From contig JAKSUU010000013.1 in NCBI GenBank assembly GCA_024408695.1, forward strand, positions 1 to 12,230: a stretch of 12,230 nucleotides of DNA, in the 5' to 3' direction. The notes under the pieces are model-generated. The model saw only the letters and a program-made list of their open reading frames with translations. It was not told the origin of the DNA and searched no databases. Below, piece after piece: positions 1-7,737 of the stretch. Positions within the stretch are counted from its first letter, which is position 1, and each line of letters starts with the position of its first letter. Both the position numbers and the translations under genes were made by a program. This DNA is from Coriobacteriales bacterium (lineage in GTDB: Bacteria > Actinomycetota > Coriobacteriia > Coriobacteriales > QAMH01).

Positions 1-8
1 AGATTATT

Positions 9-2114
9 TCAAAGAGCTGTAAATCTATGAGCATTAATGCTCACATTTAAATTGGTAGAAATATCGTATGGATTAATTACGAAATCTATAGTTTTTGTGC
101 CAGTGTAGTTGCCCATACCAGTTAATATAATTTTTGCCTTATTACTTTCAGTTGTTGCATTTATATTGCTTTGATAAGAAATTGTGTAATCTGTATCCTC
201 GACAAGTTGAGCACCAGATTCGTTATCGGTTACTGTTGGTATAGGCGTGATGGCGTTGCCACTATATGTAAATGTACCTGTGACAGTTGCAGTAGTGCTT
301 GTATTGATATCTTTGGCGCTTGGATTATATTCTTTAACATAAGCTTTAATTGGAGGGTTATCAGCTGTATAATTTGGGTTGTTCGTTTCGAACTCATTTT
401 TTATTTCTGTCCAATCTTGATTATCTGAAGGGTTGTTATAATCAAAAAGATAGCTTTCTCCTGCGTTAACAACGCCATTCGTTTTAAAAAGTGTAATTAA
501 TGAACCTCCAGGACCATAGGCCTGTTCATGCTTTAATGCAAAAATATATGGAGTGGTATAAGCACCTGGATAGTCTCCAGTTACCATCTGCTGTTTACAT
601 ATTACTGAATACTTATCGCCATTATCAACAATAATTGGATTACCAGATTCATCAGATATACTTACTCTTTCAAAACCGCTAAATTCTGGATGTATGTCTT
701 CAACCTTTCCAAGCAAAGTGCCATCCATTGGATGTGAATAATTAGAATTAAGCTTGTAAACGTAAAAACTAATCTTTACATCTGACTCAATGACGGTAGA
801 TACACTATCAATTATACATTTTTTATCGGCGGTAAAAATATTTGCTGTAGAAATTGCATCATAAGATAATTTGGCATTCCAGCCCCTAGCTGGCAAATAG
901 TCATAAGCTTTTACTTCAATGTCTGATTCATCTTTTTGGGTTTCATAATTATAAACAGAAGATGTACCAGTCATTGACTTATCGTAATATGAAAGATAAA
1001 AATAACCTGTGTGTTTACCAGAGGAATCTACTGTCCCCCAGCTCATATAGTCGTGTGAATAAAACGGAACAGTTTCGCTACCCCAAGAGTTCTTTATAAT
1101 CCAAGCGCCATCACTTGGTGGTAGGTTTCCAGCTTTAAAATTGTTTTTAGAGTAATTGTCATCCCAGCCAACAACAGTAACAGCATGATTACTTTGTTTG
1201 TATTCATAAACATATTGGGCATATTTACCGTCTTCGGTATTTAGATAAGGCGCATCTGCACCCCCATCTCCTAAAATTGAAATCTGTACCGCTTTGCCAG
1301 CTTTAACTTGCTTTTTAATTTCAGTCATTGCATCAGTATTGTAGTTATCAGTGTCTTTATTATAAGTCGCGGGTAGACTAAGAGCTTCTTTTAAAATGTA
1401 GTCGCTTTCAAACCTATTGGCATCACTAATTGACCAATCAGCACTTGCTTCATACGAAATAGCTCCATTTTTAATGCCATTATATGGATAAGCACTTCGC
1501 GCCGTTAGGCCACTACCAGAAGATAAAAGCGTTATAGAATGTGAGGAGTTACCACCTGTTTGCATGGGCGTGTAATAAGAACCTGTTGGAAAATATACTC
1601 CTTCACCACCTTGACCACTTGCGTGACCAGCAGCAATTTGTTTATCTTTAAACCAAGCAAGGTGACGTTCTGAGAATTCAATATCGCCATAGCTTTTACC
1701 AGCAGCTTTAAGATCAGTTCTAATGCTTGCTTCTGATGCTGCAATTGTTGCAAATGCCCAACAATCGCCAAAGGGGTTTTGAAGTTTAACGCCACTTATA
1801 ACACCTTCATTGCGCAAATCATAACTTGTCGGTAAATCTTCTTCGAAACTTTGATCTTGTCCATTCGCTCTTTCAGTAGCTTTGCGGTCGTTGTAGGCTT
1901 TTGTAATTCTGTCTGAAAGTTCTTGCTCTTCTTTTGTCGTAGGAATGGGAGAAACCATACCAACAAATTCTTCTTCTGAATAGTTTTGCGTTTGAACAGT
2001 TTCGTTATAGCTTTCTATGCAAAATGCAACAACAGTAAAAAATAGCATAAAAACAACTGTACAAATTGCAAATACTGAAATTTTTGAAAATGCTTGCTTG
2101 TCCATTTTTTTCAT
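9..2114 (-). CDS. Secreted or membrane-anchored papain-family (C1) cysteine protease with lectin-like domain and C-terminal repeat
   Basis: This is a 701-residue extracytoplasmic peptidase of family C1. Residues 11-32 form one hydrophobic segment behind a basic N terminus, so it is a signal peptide or a signal anchor. The catalytic set is complete: Gln112 and Cys118 in QNPFGDCWAF, His310 in SNHAVTVVGW, and Asn342 in KNSWG. Residues about 400-595 resemble the lectin-like domain that follows many bacterial C1 peptidases. Residues about 602-680 form one surface-protein beta repeat (FTYSGNAITP...GNYTGTKTIDF). A second repeat copy seems to start at 684 (DIST...RFT) but stops after 701. The start is the ATG at 2114, preceded by AAGGAG at 5 nt. 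It begins 17 nt after the thrC stop, so the two may share a transcript. Substrate unknown; likely host or dietary protein. The family is confident; the tail may be truncated. Confidence 0.9.
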   Translation of the reverse strand: MKKMDKQAFSKISVFAICTVVFMLFFTVVAFCIESYNETVQTQNYSEEEFVGMVSPIPTTKEEQELSDRITKAYNDRKATERANGQDQSFEEDLPTSYDLRNEGVISGVKLQNPFGDCWAFATIAASEASIRTDLKAAGKSYGDIEFSERHLAWFKDKQIAAGHASGQGGEGVYFPTGSYYTPMQTGGNSSHSITLLSSGSGLTARSAYPYNGIKNGAISYEASADWSISDANRFESDYILKEALSLPATYNKDTDNYNTDAMTEIKKQVKAGKAVQISILGDGGADAPYLNTEDGKYAQYVYEYKQSNHAVTVVGWDDNYSKNNFKAGNLPPSDGAWIIKNSWGSETVPFYSHDYMSWGTVDSSGKHTGYFYLSYYDKSMTGTSSVYNYETQKDESDIEVKAYDYLPARGWNAKLSYDAISTANIFTADKKCIIDSVSTVIESDVKISFYVYKLNSNYSHPMDGTLLGKVEDIHPEFSGFERVSISDESGNPIIVDNGDKYSVICKQQMVTGDYPGAYTTPYIFALKHEQAYGPGGSLITLFKTNGVVNAGESYLFDYNNPSDNQDWTEIKNEFETNNPNYTADNPPIKAYVKEYNPSAKDINTSTTATVTGTFTYSGNAITPIPTVTDNESGAQLVEDTDYTISYQSNINATTESNKAKIILTGMGNYTGTKTIDFVINPYDISTNLNVSINAHRFTAL

Positions 2115-2132
2115 CTTAGCTCCTTGTGTTTG

Positions 2133-3671
2133 TTATTTCATTAAAAATTCAACGATTTCTTCTTTGATTTTTTGAACATCATTGTCGATGCTTTTTGTAA
2201 AACGAATAGGCGCTTTAAGTAGGCTTTTTATATTGTTTGGTATGTATTTAATCTTGAGTTCTTTTGCTAAATGCATGTTAAGCTCTACCCCACTCATAGC
2301 ACAAATTTCTTGAGGCAAAATTTGATTAGGTTGCATGCCATGAATCGCCCTATAAACATCTGGTCCAAATTTTGACCAATGAGCGGTACTTGCAATAAGC
2401 ATCTTATTGGGCCCTTTATGTACTTTTGCAACATTATAAGCGCAAGCAGTGTGTGGATCCATTAAATATGAACAAGAATCATAAAGATGCTTAATACTGG
2501 CTAAACATTGTTTTTGGTCGCAATAACCAGCAGAAAAATCTTTAGACAAAGCTTTAAATGTATCTGTATCAATAACAAATTCTTTTTTTGTATTAAGTTG
2601 CTTCATCCATGCTTTTACCTGGGTATAATCGTGTCCACAAAGTTCAAATAGTTGTCTCTCTAGATTTGAACTAATTAAAATATCCATTGAAGGAGAACAA
2701 GTTTTAATAAAATCACGGTCTTTAATTGTATAGTGTCCACTATTGATAAAATCGAATAAAACATTGTTTTCGTTGCTTGCGCAAACAATATGTTCTATAG
2801 GTATACCCATTTTTTTAGCATACCAACAAGCTAATATATTTCCAAAGTTACCAGTTGGCACACATACATCAATTTTTTCGCGAGAGGCAATTTCGCCGGC
2901 AGCCAAAAGTTTAGAATAAGCGCTTATATAGTAAACAATTTGTGGCATAAGACGAGCCCAGTTGATTGAATTTGCGCTAGATAACTTAGTGTTAAATTTT
3001 TTTTCAAGCAATTTGTTAAATGTCTTGTCGGAAAAAATCTGCTTAACGGCATTTTGGCAGTCATCAAAATTTCCATTAAGTGCAACAACACATACGTTGT
3101 CACCAGTTTGAGTCGCCATTTGTTTAAACTGAATGTCGCTAACGCCATGATTAGGATAAAAAACAATTATTTTAACGCCTTCTTTGTCTTTATAACCTTC
3201 TAGGGCAGCCTTGCCCGTGTCGCCACTAGTAGCAACACAAATTAAATAGTTAGTGTCATTGTTTTTGCGTTCTTTTTCATCCTTAATTGATGCCTCAAAG
3301 AAATTAGGCATGCACTGTAAGGCCATATCTTTAAATGCACTAGTTGGTCCGTGGAAAAGTTCTAGAATGTAAAGGTCGTCTACTTTTGCAATTGGAATAA
3401 TTTCTTCTACATCAAAGTTTTTGCCATAAGATTTTTTTTGCAAGGTAATAATTTGTTCAACATCAAAATCAATCTTAAAAGCTTTGTAAATATAAGCAGC
3501 TTGCATATAATAAGGCATCTCGGCAAGAGCTGCAATTTCTTTTTTTGTTAAATGAGGAATTTTTTCTGGAACAAAAAGTCCACCACTACTTGCAATTCCT
3601 TTTAAAATCACATCACTAAAATTAAGAAGTTTTGCTGGTTTTGAACGAGTATCAATATATCCAATTGGCAT
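2133..3671 (-). CDS. thrC: Threonine synthase
   Basis: A PLP enzyme of 512 residues that converts O-phospho-L-homoserine and water to L-threonine and phosphate in the cytoplasm. The N-terminal part (IDTRS, GIASSGGLFVPE) is typical of the long ThrC type. The PLP lysine is Lys114 in FHGPTSAFKDMALQ. The phosphate-binding loop is ATSGDTGKAALEGY at about 147-160, and GNFDDCQNAVKQIF and PTGNFGNILA are further family signatures. I chose the ATG at 3671 because it has GGGGA 6 nt upstream (3678-3682) and gives the usual MPIGYIDTRS beginning. An ATG at 3716 would add 15 residues (MVLSYYCKIIFWGII) with no homology expected. It is divergent, across 84 bp, from the PGM-like gene that probably makes its substrate, and the C1 protease follows 17 nt downstream. 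Confidence 0.95.
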   Translation of the reverse strand: MPIGYIDTRSKPAKLLNFSDVILKGIASSGGLFVPEKIPHLTKKEIAALAEMPYYMQAAYIYKAFKIDFDVEQIITLQKKSYGKNFDVEEIIPIAKVDDLYILELFHGPTSAFKDMALQCMPNFFEASIKDEKERKNNDTNYLICVATSGDTGKAALEGYKDKEGVKIIVFYPNHGVSDIQFKQMATQTGDNVCVVALNGNFDDCQNAVKQIFSDKTFNKLLEKKFNTKLSSANSINWARLMPQIVYYISAYSKLLAAGEIASREKIDVCVPTGNFGNILACWYAKKMGIPIEHIVCASNENNVLFDFINSGHYTIKDRDFIKTCSPSMDILISSNLERQLFELCGHDYTQVKAWMKQLNTKKEFVIDTDTFKALSKDFSAGYCDQKQCLASIKHLYDSCSYLMDPHTACAYNVAKVHKGPNKMLIASTAHWSKFGPDVYRAIHGMQPNQILPQEICAMSGVELNMHLAKELKIKYIPNNIKSLLKAPIRFTKSIDNDVQKIKEEIVEFLMK

Positions 3672-3755
3672 TATTATTCCCCAAAAAATAATTTTGCAAT
3701 AATATGATAATACCATTAATTTAGGTATTTAATTTTAATTGTAATAAGGCTTATT

Positions 3756-4979
3756 ATGAATGAACGAAACGAATTTAAATATGCTGTTGTAATTTTAGAC
3801 GGTGCAGCTGGTTTGCCGGTTGTAAAATGTAAAGATTGTAAACAAACAACACTAGAAGCAGCGAATACGCCAAATATGGATGCCTTAGCTTTACACGGAC
3901 TTTGTGGAATTACCAAAAATGTCCCAGACGGTTTTGGAGCATCTAGCAATATTGCCTGCACATCCATAATGGGTTATGATCCAAGTCTTTACCCAATTGG
4001 ACGAGGAGCAATTGAAGCTGCATCTTGTGGTGTGGATTTAGATCATGGTGAGATTGCCATGCGCATGAATTTATGTCATGTTGCAGATGATGGCACAATG
4101 CTTAGTTATTCTTGTGAAAATATTGAAAATGAATCTGCTCATAAAATTATTGATGAGCTTAGCTCTTTAAATGATGAACATTTTACAATTTATAAAAGCG
4201 TTGGTTTTAGAAGTATTATTAAAGTACGTGGACTGGCTGGTTTACTAAATGCTAAGTATCACGCTGCACATGACATTACAGATCAAAACATAAACGATAA
4301 AATGCCATCTGGCGATGAAGATGTAGATGTTTTGATTGATTATATGAAAAGGTGCAACAATCTTTTGGCTAATTGCGCCGAAAACAATGCACGTGCTGAC
4401 GCGGGCCTTGCTCGAGTTAATCAAGTTTGGCCTTTTTGGCCTGGTGTTAAACCCAATGGCATGCCAAGTTTTTTTGATAGCTATGGATTAAAAGCTGCAA
4501 TGCAATCTCCTGTTGATTTGCTTAATGGTCTTGCAAAATTAACAAACATGCGCGTTTATACTTTTGATGGTATAAGTGATGGACGCGACAACGATTACAA
4601 TGCATGTGGTCAAGGAGCAATCGAAATGTTAAAAGAAAATGATATCGTTTTCATACATATAGAAAACCCAGATAGCGAAGGTCATGATGGTAGTATTGAA
4701 GGCAAAATTTTTGCAATTGAACAGATAGATAAGTTTATTATTGGACCTATTTGGAATTGGGCACAAATGCAAGATTTTAATTTTAGGATTGCGTTTTTAC
4801 CAGATCACTACACTCCTATTGCTCTTAAAACTCACTCATCAGAGCCTGTTCCATTTGTAATTTGTGGAGATGGAATTGAGTCCACTGCAGGTGCACGTCT
4901 TACAGAAAAAGAAGGTGCAAAAAGTGGAATTCAATTTGATGCAGGATACAAAATGATGAAAACTTTGCTCAAAAAATAA
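3756..4979 (+). CDS. Archaeal-type phosphoglycerate mutase homologue, probable homoserine kinase
   Basis: A 407-residue protein of the alkaline phosphatase superfamily, related to archaeal-type cofactor-independent phosphoglycerate mutase (ApgM). Visible metal and active-site positions are Asp15 (VILDG), Ser64 (GASSNIACTSIMGYDP), Asp306 and His310 (NPDSEGHDG), and Asp350-His351 (LPDHYTP). The residue after the presumed nucleophile Ser64 is Asn, where ApgM enzymes usually have Asp or Glu. Databases hold a proposed homoserine kinase subfamily of ApgM relatives found beside threonine genes. The divergent thrC, with no GHMP-type thrB in view, fits that role: homoserine plus ATP to O-phosphohomoserine. 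The start ATG has AAGG 6 nt upstream. The superfamily is confident; the choice of homoserine kinase over glycolytic mutase is inference from context, at about 0.7. iorA follows after 56 nt with no clear terminator between them. Confidence 0.85.
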   Translation: MNERNEFKYAVVILDGAAGLPVVKCKDCKQTTLEAANTPNMDALALHGLCGITKNVPDGFGASSNIACTSIMGYDPSLYPIGRGAIEAASCGVDLDHGEIAMRMNLCHVADDGTMLSYSCENIENESAHKIIDELSSLNDEHFTIYKSVGFRSIIKVRGLAGLLNAKYHAAHDITDQNINDKMPSGDEDVDVLIDYMKRCNNLLANCAENNARADAGLARVNQVWPFWPGVKPNGMPSFFDSYGLKAAMQSPVDLLNGLAKLTNMRVYTFDGISDGRDNDYNACGQGAIEMLKENDIVFIHIENPDSEGHDGSIEGKIFAIEQIDKFIIGPIWNWAQMQDFNFRIAFLPDHYTPIALKTHSSEPVPFVICGDGIESTAGARLTEKEGAKSGIQFDAGYKMMKTLLKK

Positions 4980-5035
4980 GTTAACCTTAGGTTTACTTCT
5001 ATAAACGTAGTGCGTAAATATAAATTGGAGACAAA

Positions 5036-6916
5036 ATGCAAAAATTATTAATGGGAAATGAAGCTATAGCATTAGGTGCCCTTGTCGCAAATATTGATTT
5101 TGCAGCTGCTTATCCTGGAACACCATCAAGTGAGATTTTAGAAACAATAGCTAAAGAGGCGCCTAAACATGTTCATGTTGAATGGTCAACTAATGAAAAA
5201 GTTGCTTTAGAAGCAGCAATTGGAGCTAGTTGGGCTGGCGGACGTGCTGTTTTTTGTTGTAAGCAAGTTGGTCTAAATGTTGCAAGTGATGCTTTAATGA
5301 CTCTTTCTTATTTAGGCTGTAAAGGTGGTCTTGTTTTAGTTGTTTGCGACGATCCAGGTCCAATTTCATCTCAAACTGAACAAGACACACGCAAGTTTGC
5401 ACAATTCGCAAAGGTGCCAGTTTTAGAACCTAGTAGTCCCCAAGAGGCTTATATTTTTATGCAAAGCGCTTTTGAGCTATCAGAAAAATTTGAATGCCCG
5501 GTAATTTTGCGACCAACAACACGTATATGCCACGGAAGCGAAAACGTTAATCTAGATTTAATCGATAAAAATGCCTGTAAATCTCACAAAAGACCAAATT
5601 TTGATCGTTTAAATGATGCAAAGGTAATCTTTCCTAACGTAAGTTATGAATGTCATATTAAGGTTGAAAAACGTGCAAAATTAATTAGTAAATATCTACA
5701 AAACTCATCTACTCTTTTTTCTTCAATAATAATTGCAAACTCTGCAAAAAAATTTAAGAAAGGCCAAAATTACAAGTTAGGATTAGCATGCAGTGGCATT
5801 GCTTTTGAATATGCAAAAGAAGCATGCAAAATATTACAATTACAAATTCCCATTTTAAAGGTTAGTTCTTCATACCCTTTTCCAGACAAATTAGCAGCAA
5901 GTATGCTTAAAACTTGCAACAATATTCTTGTATGCGAAGAACTTGATTATGTTATAGAAAATGAACTTTTGCGTTTGGCAGGACAAAAACAAATCAAATG
6001 CAAGGTATTTGGCAAACTAGATAATACCCTTAGTTTTGCAGGAGAGCTTAGTTCAGAAGCCATTTATAATGCAATTGCGGGAATATTAAAATTTAAACTT
6101 AAAAATCGCATAAAAAATTTTGATCTTGAAAACGACAACAAAATCAATAAACGTGGAGCACAATTATGTGCAGGATGTCCACATCGTGCTAGTTTTTTAG
6201 CTGTAAAAGAAGCTTGCAAAGGCAAAAAAGTTGCCTATTGCGGAGACATAGGGTGTTACACATTAGGTGTTGTTCCCCCAATTGATACTTGCGATACCTG
6301 TCTATGTATGGGTGCAGACATCACGGTTGCGCAGGGGTTAAAATCTGTAGATCCCGCTCTAAATGTTTTTAGTTTTATTGGTGATTCAACATTTTTTGCA
6401 AGTGGTATTCCTGGCATAATAAATGCAGTTTATAATGCTCATGATCAAATTATCTGTATTTTAGATAATTCATCAACAGCCATGACTGGCAATCAACCAC
6501 ATCCTGGTCTACCGTTTAACGCACGTCGTGAACCCGCTCATGCTTTAAGTATAGAAAAACTTATGTATGCTTGTGACATTGATTTTTGCAAAACAGTTAA
6601 CCCTTTTGATTTTAATCTTAGTGTGGCAACCATTAAAAATGCTCTAGCACAAGATGGAGTTCGTGTAATAATCTTTAAAGCTCCCTGTGTAAAACTTACA
6701 AAAAAATCTAATCTTACAGCACAAATTGACAACATCAAATGTAAAAATTGTAGCTTATGTTTTAAAAGTTCAGGTTGTGGTGCACTTTCTTTAACTAAAA
6801 TAGATGAGATAAGTTCTAAATATTATGTAAAAGTTGACGAACAAGTGTGTACAGGATGTTCGTTATGTGCAAACTACTGCAAATTTGATGCAATTAAAAT
6901 TATAGAAAAAGGTTAA
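5036..6916 (+). CDS. iorA: Indolepyruvate:ferredoxin oxidoreductase, alpha subunit
   Basis: The large subunit (626 residues) of the enzyme that oxidatively decarboxylates indolepyruvate and related aryl-pyruvates to aryl-acetyl-CoA, reducing ferredoxin. The N-terminal domain starts MGNEAIALGAL..AAYPGTPSSEI and contains VEWSTNEKVALEAAIGAS (49-65), typical of IorA. The thiamine diphosphate site is in the second half: CGDIGCYTLG at 402-411, GDSTFFASGIPG at 449-460, and LDNSSTAMTGNQPHPG at 476-491. The C terminus carries two 4Fe-4S motifs: Cys569, 572, 575 and 581, then Cys605, 608, 611 and 615. In the first the residue after the last Cys is Gly, and in the second it is Lys, where Pro is usual. 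The start is the ATG at 5036 with GGAG 5 nt upstream. iorB begins one base after its stop, so the subunits are translationally coupled. The enzyme is oxygen sensitive and indicates an anaerobe that uses aromatic amino acids. Confidence 0.95.
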   Translation: MQKLLMGNEAIALGALVANIDFAAAYPGTPSSEILETIAKEAPKHVHVEWSTNEKVALEAAIGASWAGGRAVFCCKQVGLNVASDALMTLSYLGCKGGLVLVVCDDPGPISSQTEQDTRKFAQFAKVPVLEPSSPQEAYIFMQSAFELSEKFECPVILRPTTRICHGSENVNLDLIDKNACKSHKRPNFDRLNDAKVIFPNVSYECHIKVEKRAKLISKYLQNSSTLFSSIIIANSAKKFKKGQNYKLGLACSGIAFEYAKEACKILQLQIPILKVSSSYPFPDKLAASMLKTCNNILVCEELDYVIENELLRLAGQKQIKCKVFGKLDNTLSFAGELSSEAIYNAIAGILKFKLKNRIKNFDLENDNKINKRGAQLCAGCPHRASFLAVKEACKGKKVAYCGDIGCYTLGVVPPIDTCDTCLCMGADITVAQGLKSVDPALNVFSFIGDSTFFASGIPGIINAVYNAHDQIICILDNSSTAMTGNQPHPGLPFNARREPAHALSIEKLMYACDIDFCKTVNPFDFNLSVATIKNALAQDGVRVIIFKAPCVKLTKKSNLTAQIDNIKCKNCSLCFKSSGCGALSLTKIDEISSKYYVKVDEQVCTGCSLCANYCKFDAIKIIEKG

Positions 6917-6917
6917 T

Positions 6918-7487
6918 ATGAAAAACAATGATATTTCAAAACTTAAACAAAATGCAAATAAAGGCATAGATAATATTATTATTTGTGGCCTTGGTGGACA
7001 AGGCAATATCTTAGCTTCCAAAATAATTGCAAGCATGTATATGAACACTGGCTATCATGTCAAAAGCACAGAAACAATTGGCGTCGCTCAACGTGGTGGA
7101 AGTGTAATCTCACATATAAGAGCTTCAAAAATTCAAAATATTGCATCTCCAATTGTTAGTGATTCTTGTAGTGATGTTATTTTTGCATTAGATTATTCTC
7201 AAATTTTAGTGAACAATAAATTGCTAAACAATAAAACAAAAATATTATTTGTTCAAGACACAACCCCTCTCAATGTGACCAAAAATTTCATTCCATTTAA
7301 TGCACTTGATTATTGTGAAAAACTTAATAATTATAAAATTTCAAATATATTATTAATTGCTTTTGCAATTAAAAATGAAATTTTGCATTTTAAAAAAGAA
7401 GATTTGCTTATAGCTATAGAAAATTGCGTTGCGCAAAAGTTTCTAGATTTAAATAAGCAAGCTGTAGAACTTGTGTTTAAGGATTAA
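6918..7487 (+). CDS. iorB: Indolepyruvate:ferredoxin oxidoreductase, beta subunit
   Basis: The small gamma-type subunit (189 residues) that pairs with IorA. The family core is visible: IIICGLGGQGNILASKI at 20-36, then STETIGVAQRGGSVISHIR, the conserved stretch of the 2-oxoacid:acceptor oxidoreductase gamma domain. About 16 extra residues rich in Asn and Lys precede the core; the downstream protein is of normal length. The ATG at 6918 is one base past the iorA stop, with AAAGG inside the last iorA codons as ribosome binding site. The cysteine-rich gene starts one base after its stop in the same way. Assignment is firm; which aryl-pyruvate is preferred cannot be read from the sequence. Confidence 0.93.
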   Translation: MKNNDISKLKQNANKGIDNIIICGLGGQGNILASKIIASMYMNTGYHVKSTETIGVAQRGGSVISHIRASKIQNIASPIVSDSCSDVIFALDYSQILVNNKLLNNKTKILFVQDTTPLNVTKNFIPFNALDYCEKLNNYKISNILLIAFAIKNEILHFKKEDLLIAIENCVAQKFLDLNKQAVELVFKD

Positions 7488-7488
7488 G

Positions 7489-7737
7489 ATGAAATGCTGG
7501 GAAAAAACTGGATGTGCAGACTTGGTTTTAAATGGACAATGCCCTCATAAACTTGCAAAAAACTGTCCCCTAGATTGTTATTATGCCTGTCGTTGCCATA
7601 ATCCTCAACATGTTCGAACAAGTGTAATGGAATCTTTTGATCATCCAGAAATAGATTTTGACGCTTGCCAAAAAGAAATATGCAGAACCTGCAAATTTTA
7701 CTTAGAACATGGGCCTAAATTATCAAATTCCAAGTAA
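7489..7737 (+). CDS. Small cysteine-rich protein of the ior operon, function unknown
   Basis: An 82-residue soluble protein with ten cysteines: positions 3, 9, 18, 26, 30, 34, 36, 60, 65 and 68. It opens with MKCWEKTGC and continues with CPH and NCPLDC; small CW/CP-type proteins of unknown function begin in a similar way. The spacing suggests one or two metal sites, either Fe-S or zinc. The start is the ATG at 7489, one base after the iorB stop, with AAGGA 5 nt upstream inside the iorB end. An upstream in-frame TTG at 7471 would also be open but lacks support. The tight coupling to iorAB suggests a role with the enzyme, such as cluster assembly, electron transfer or a small subunit, but that is guilt by association. 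Its last 15 bases overlap the end of the convergent Nramp gene. Confidence 0.8.
   Translation: MKCWEKTGCADLVLNGQCPHKLAKNCPLDCYYACRCHNPQHVRTSVMESFDHPEIDFDACQKEICRTCKFYLEHGPKLSNSK

Noticed and set aside
171..428. Plus-strand open frame of 85 codons inside the protease gene
   Set aside because: It lies wholly antisense to a clear protein, with no ribosome site and Cys/Ile/Phe-rich nonsense composition. Similar frames antisense to the Nramp and CBS genes were dropped for the same reason.
2010..2114. Lipoprotein signal in the C1 protease
   Set aside because: Cys32 is preceded by Phe at -1, where Gly, Ala or Ser is needed, so a plain signal peptide or membrane anchor is more likely.
3672..3716. 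Longer threonine synthase starting at ATG 3716
   Set aside because: The extra 15 residues are hydrophobic and unlike ThrC, and the ATG at 3671 has a better ribosome site and the family's usual N terminus.
4980..5035. Terminator between the PGM-like gene and iorA
   Set aside because: Only 5-bp stems (AACCT/AGGTT and GTTTA/TAAAC) that exclude each other, with no U run. A promoter with TATAAA at about 5019 is possible but has no good -35 box.
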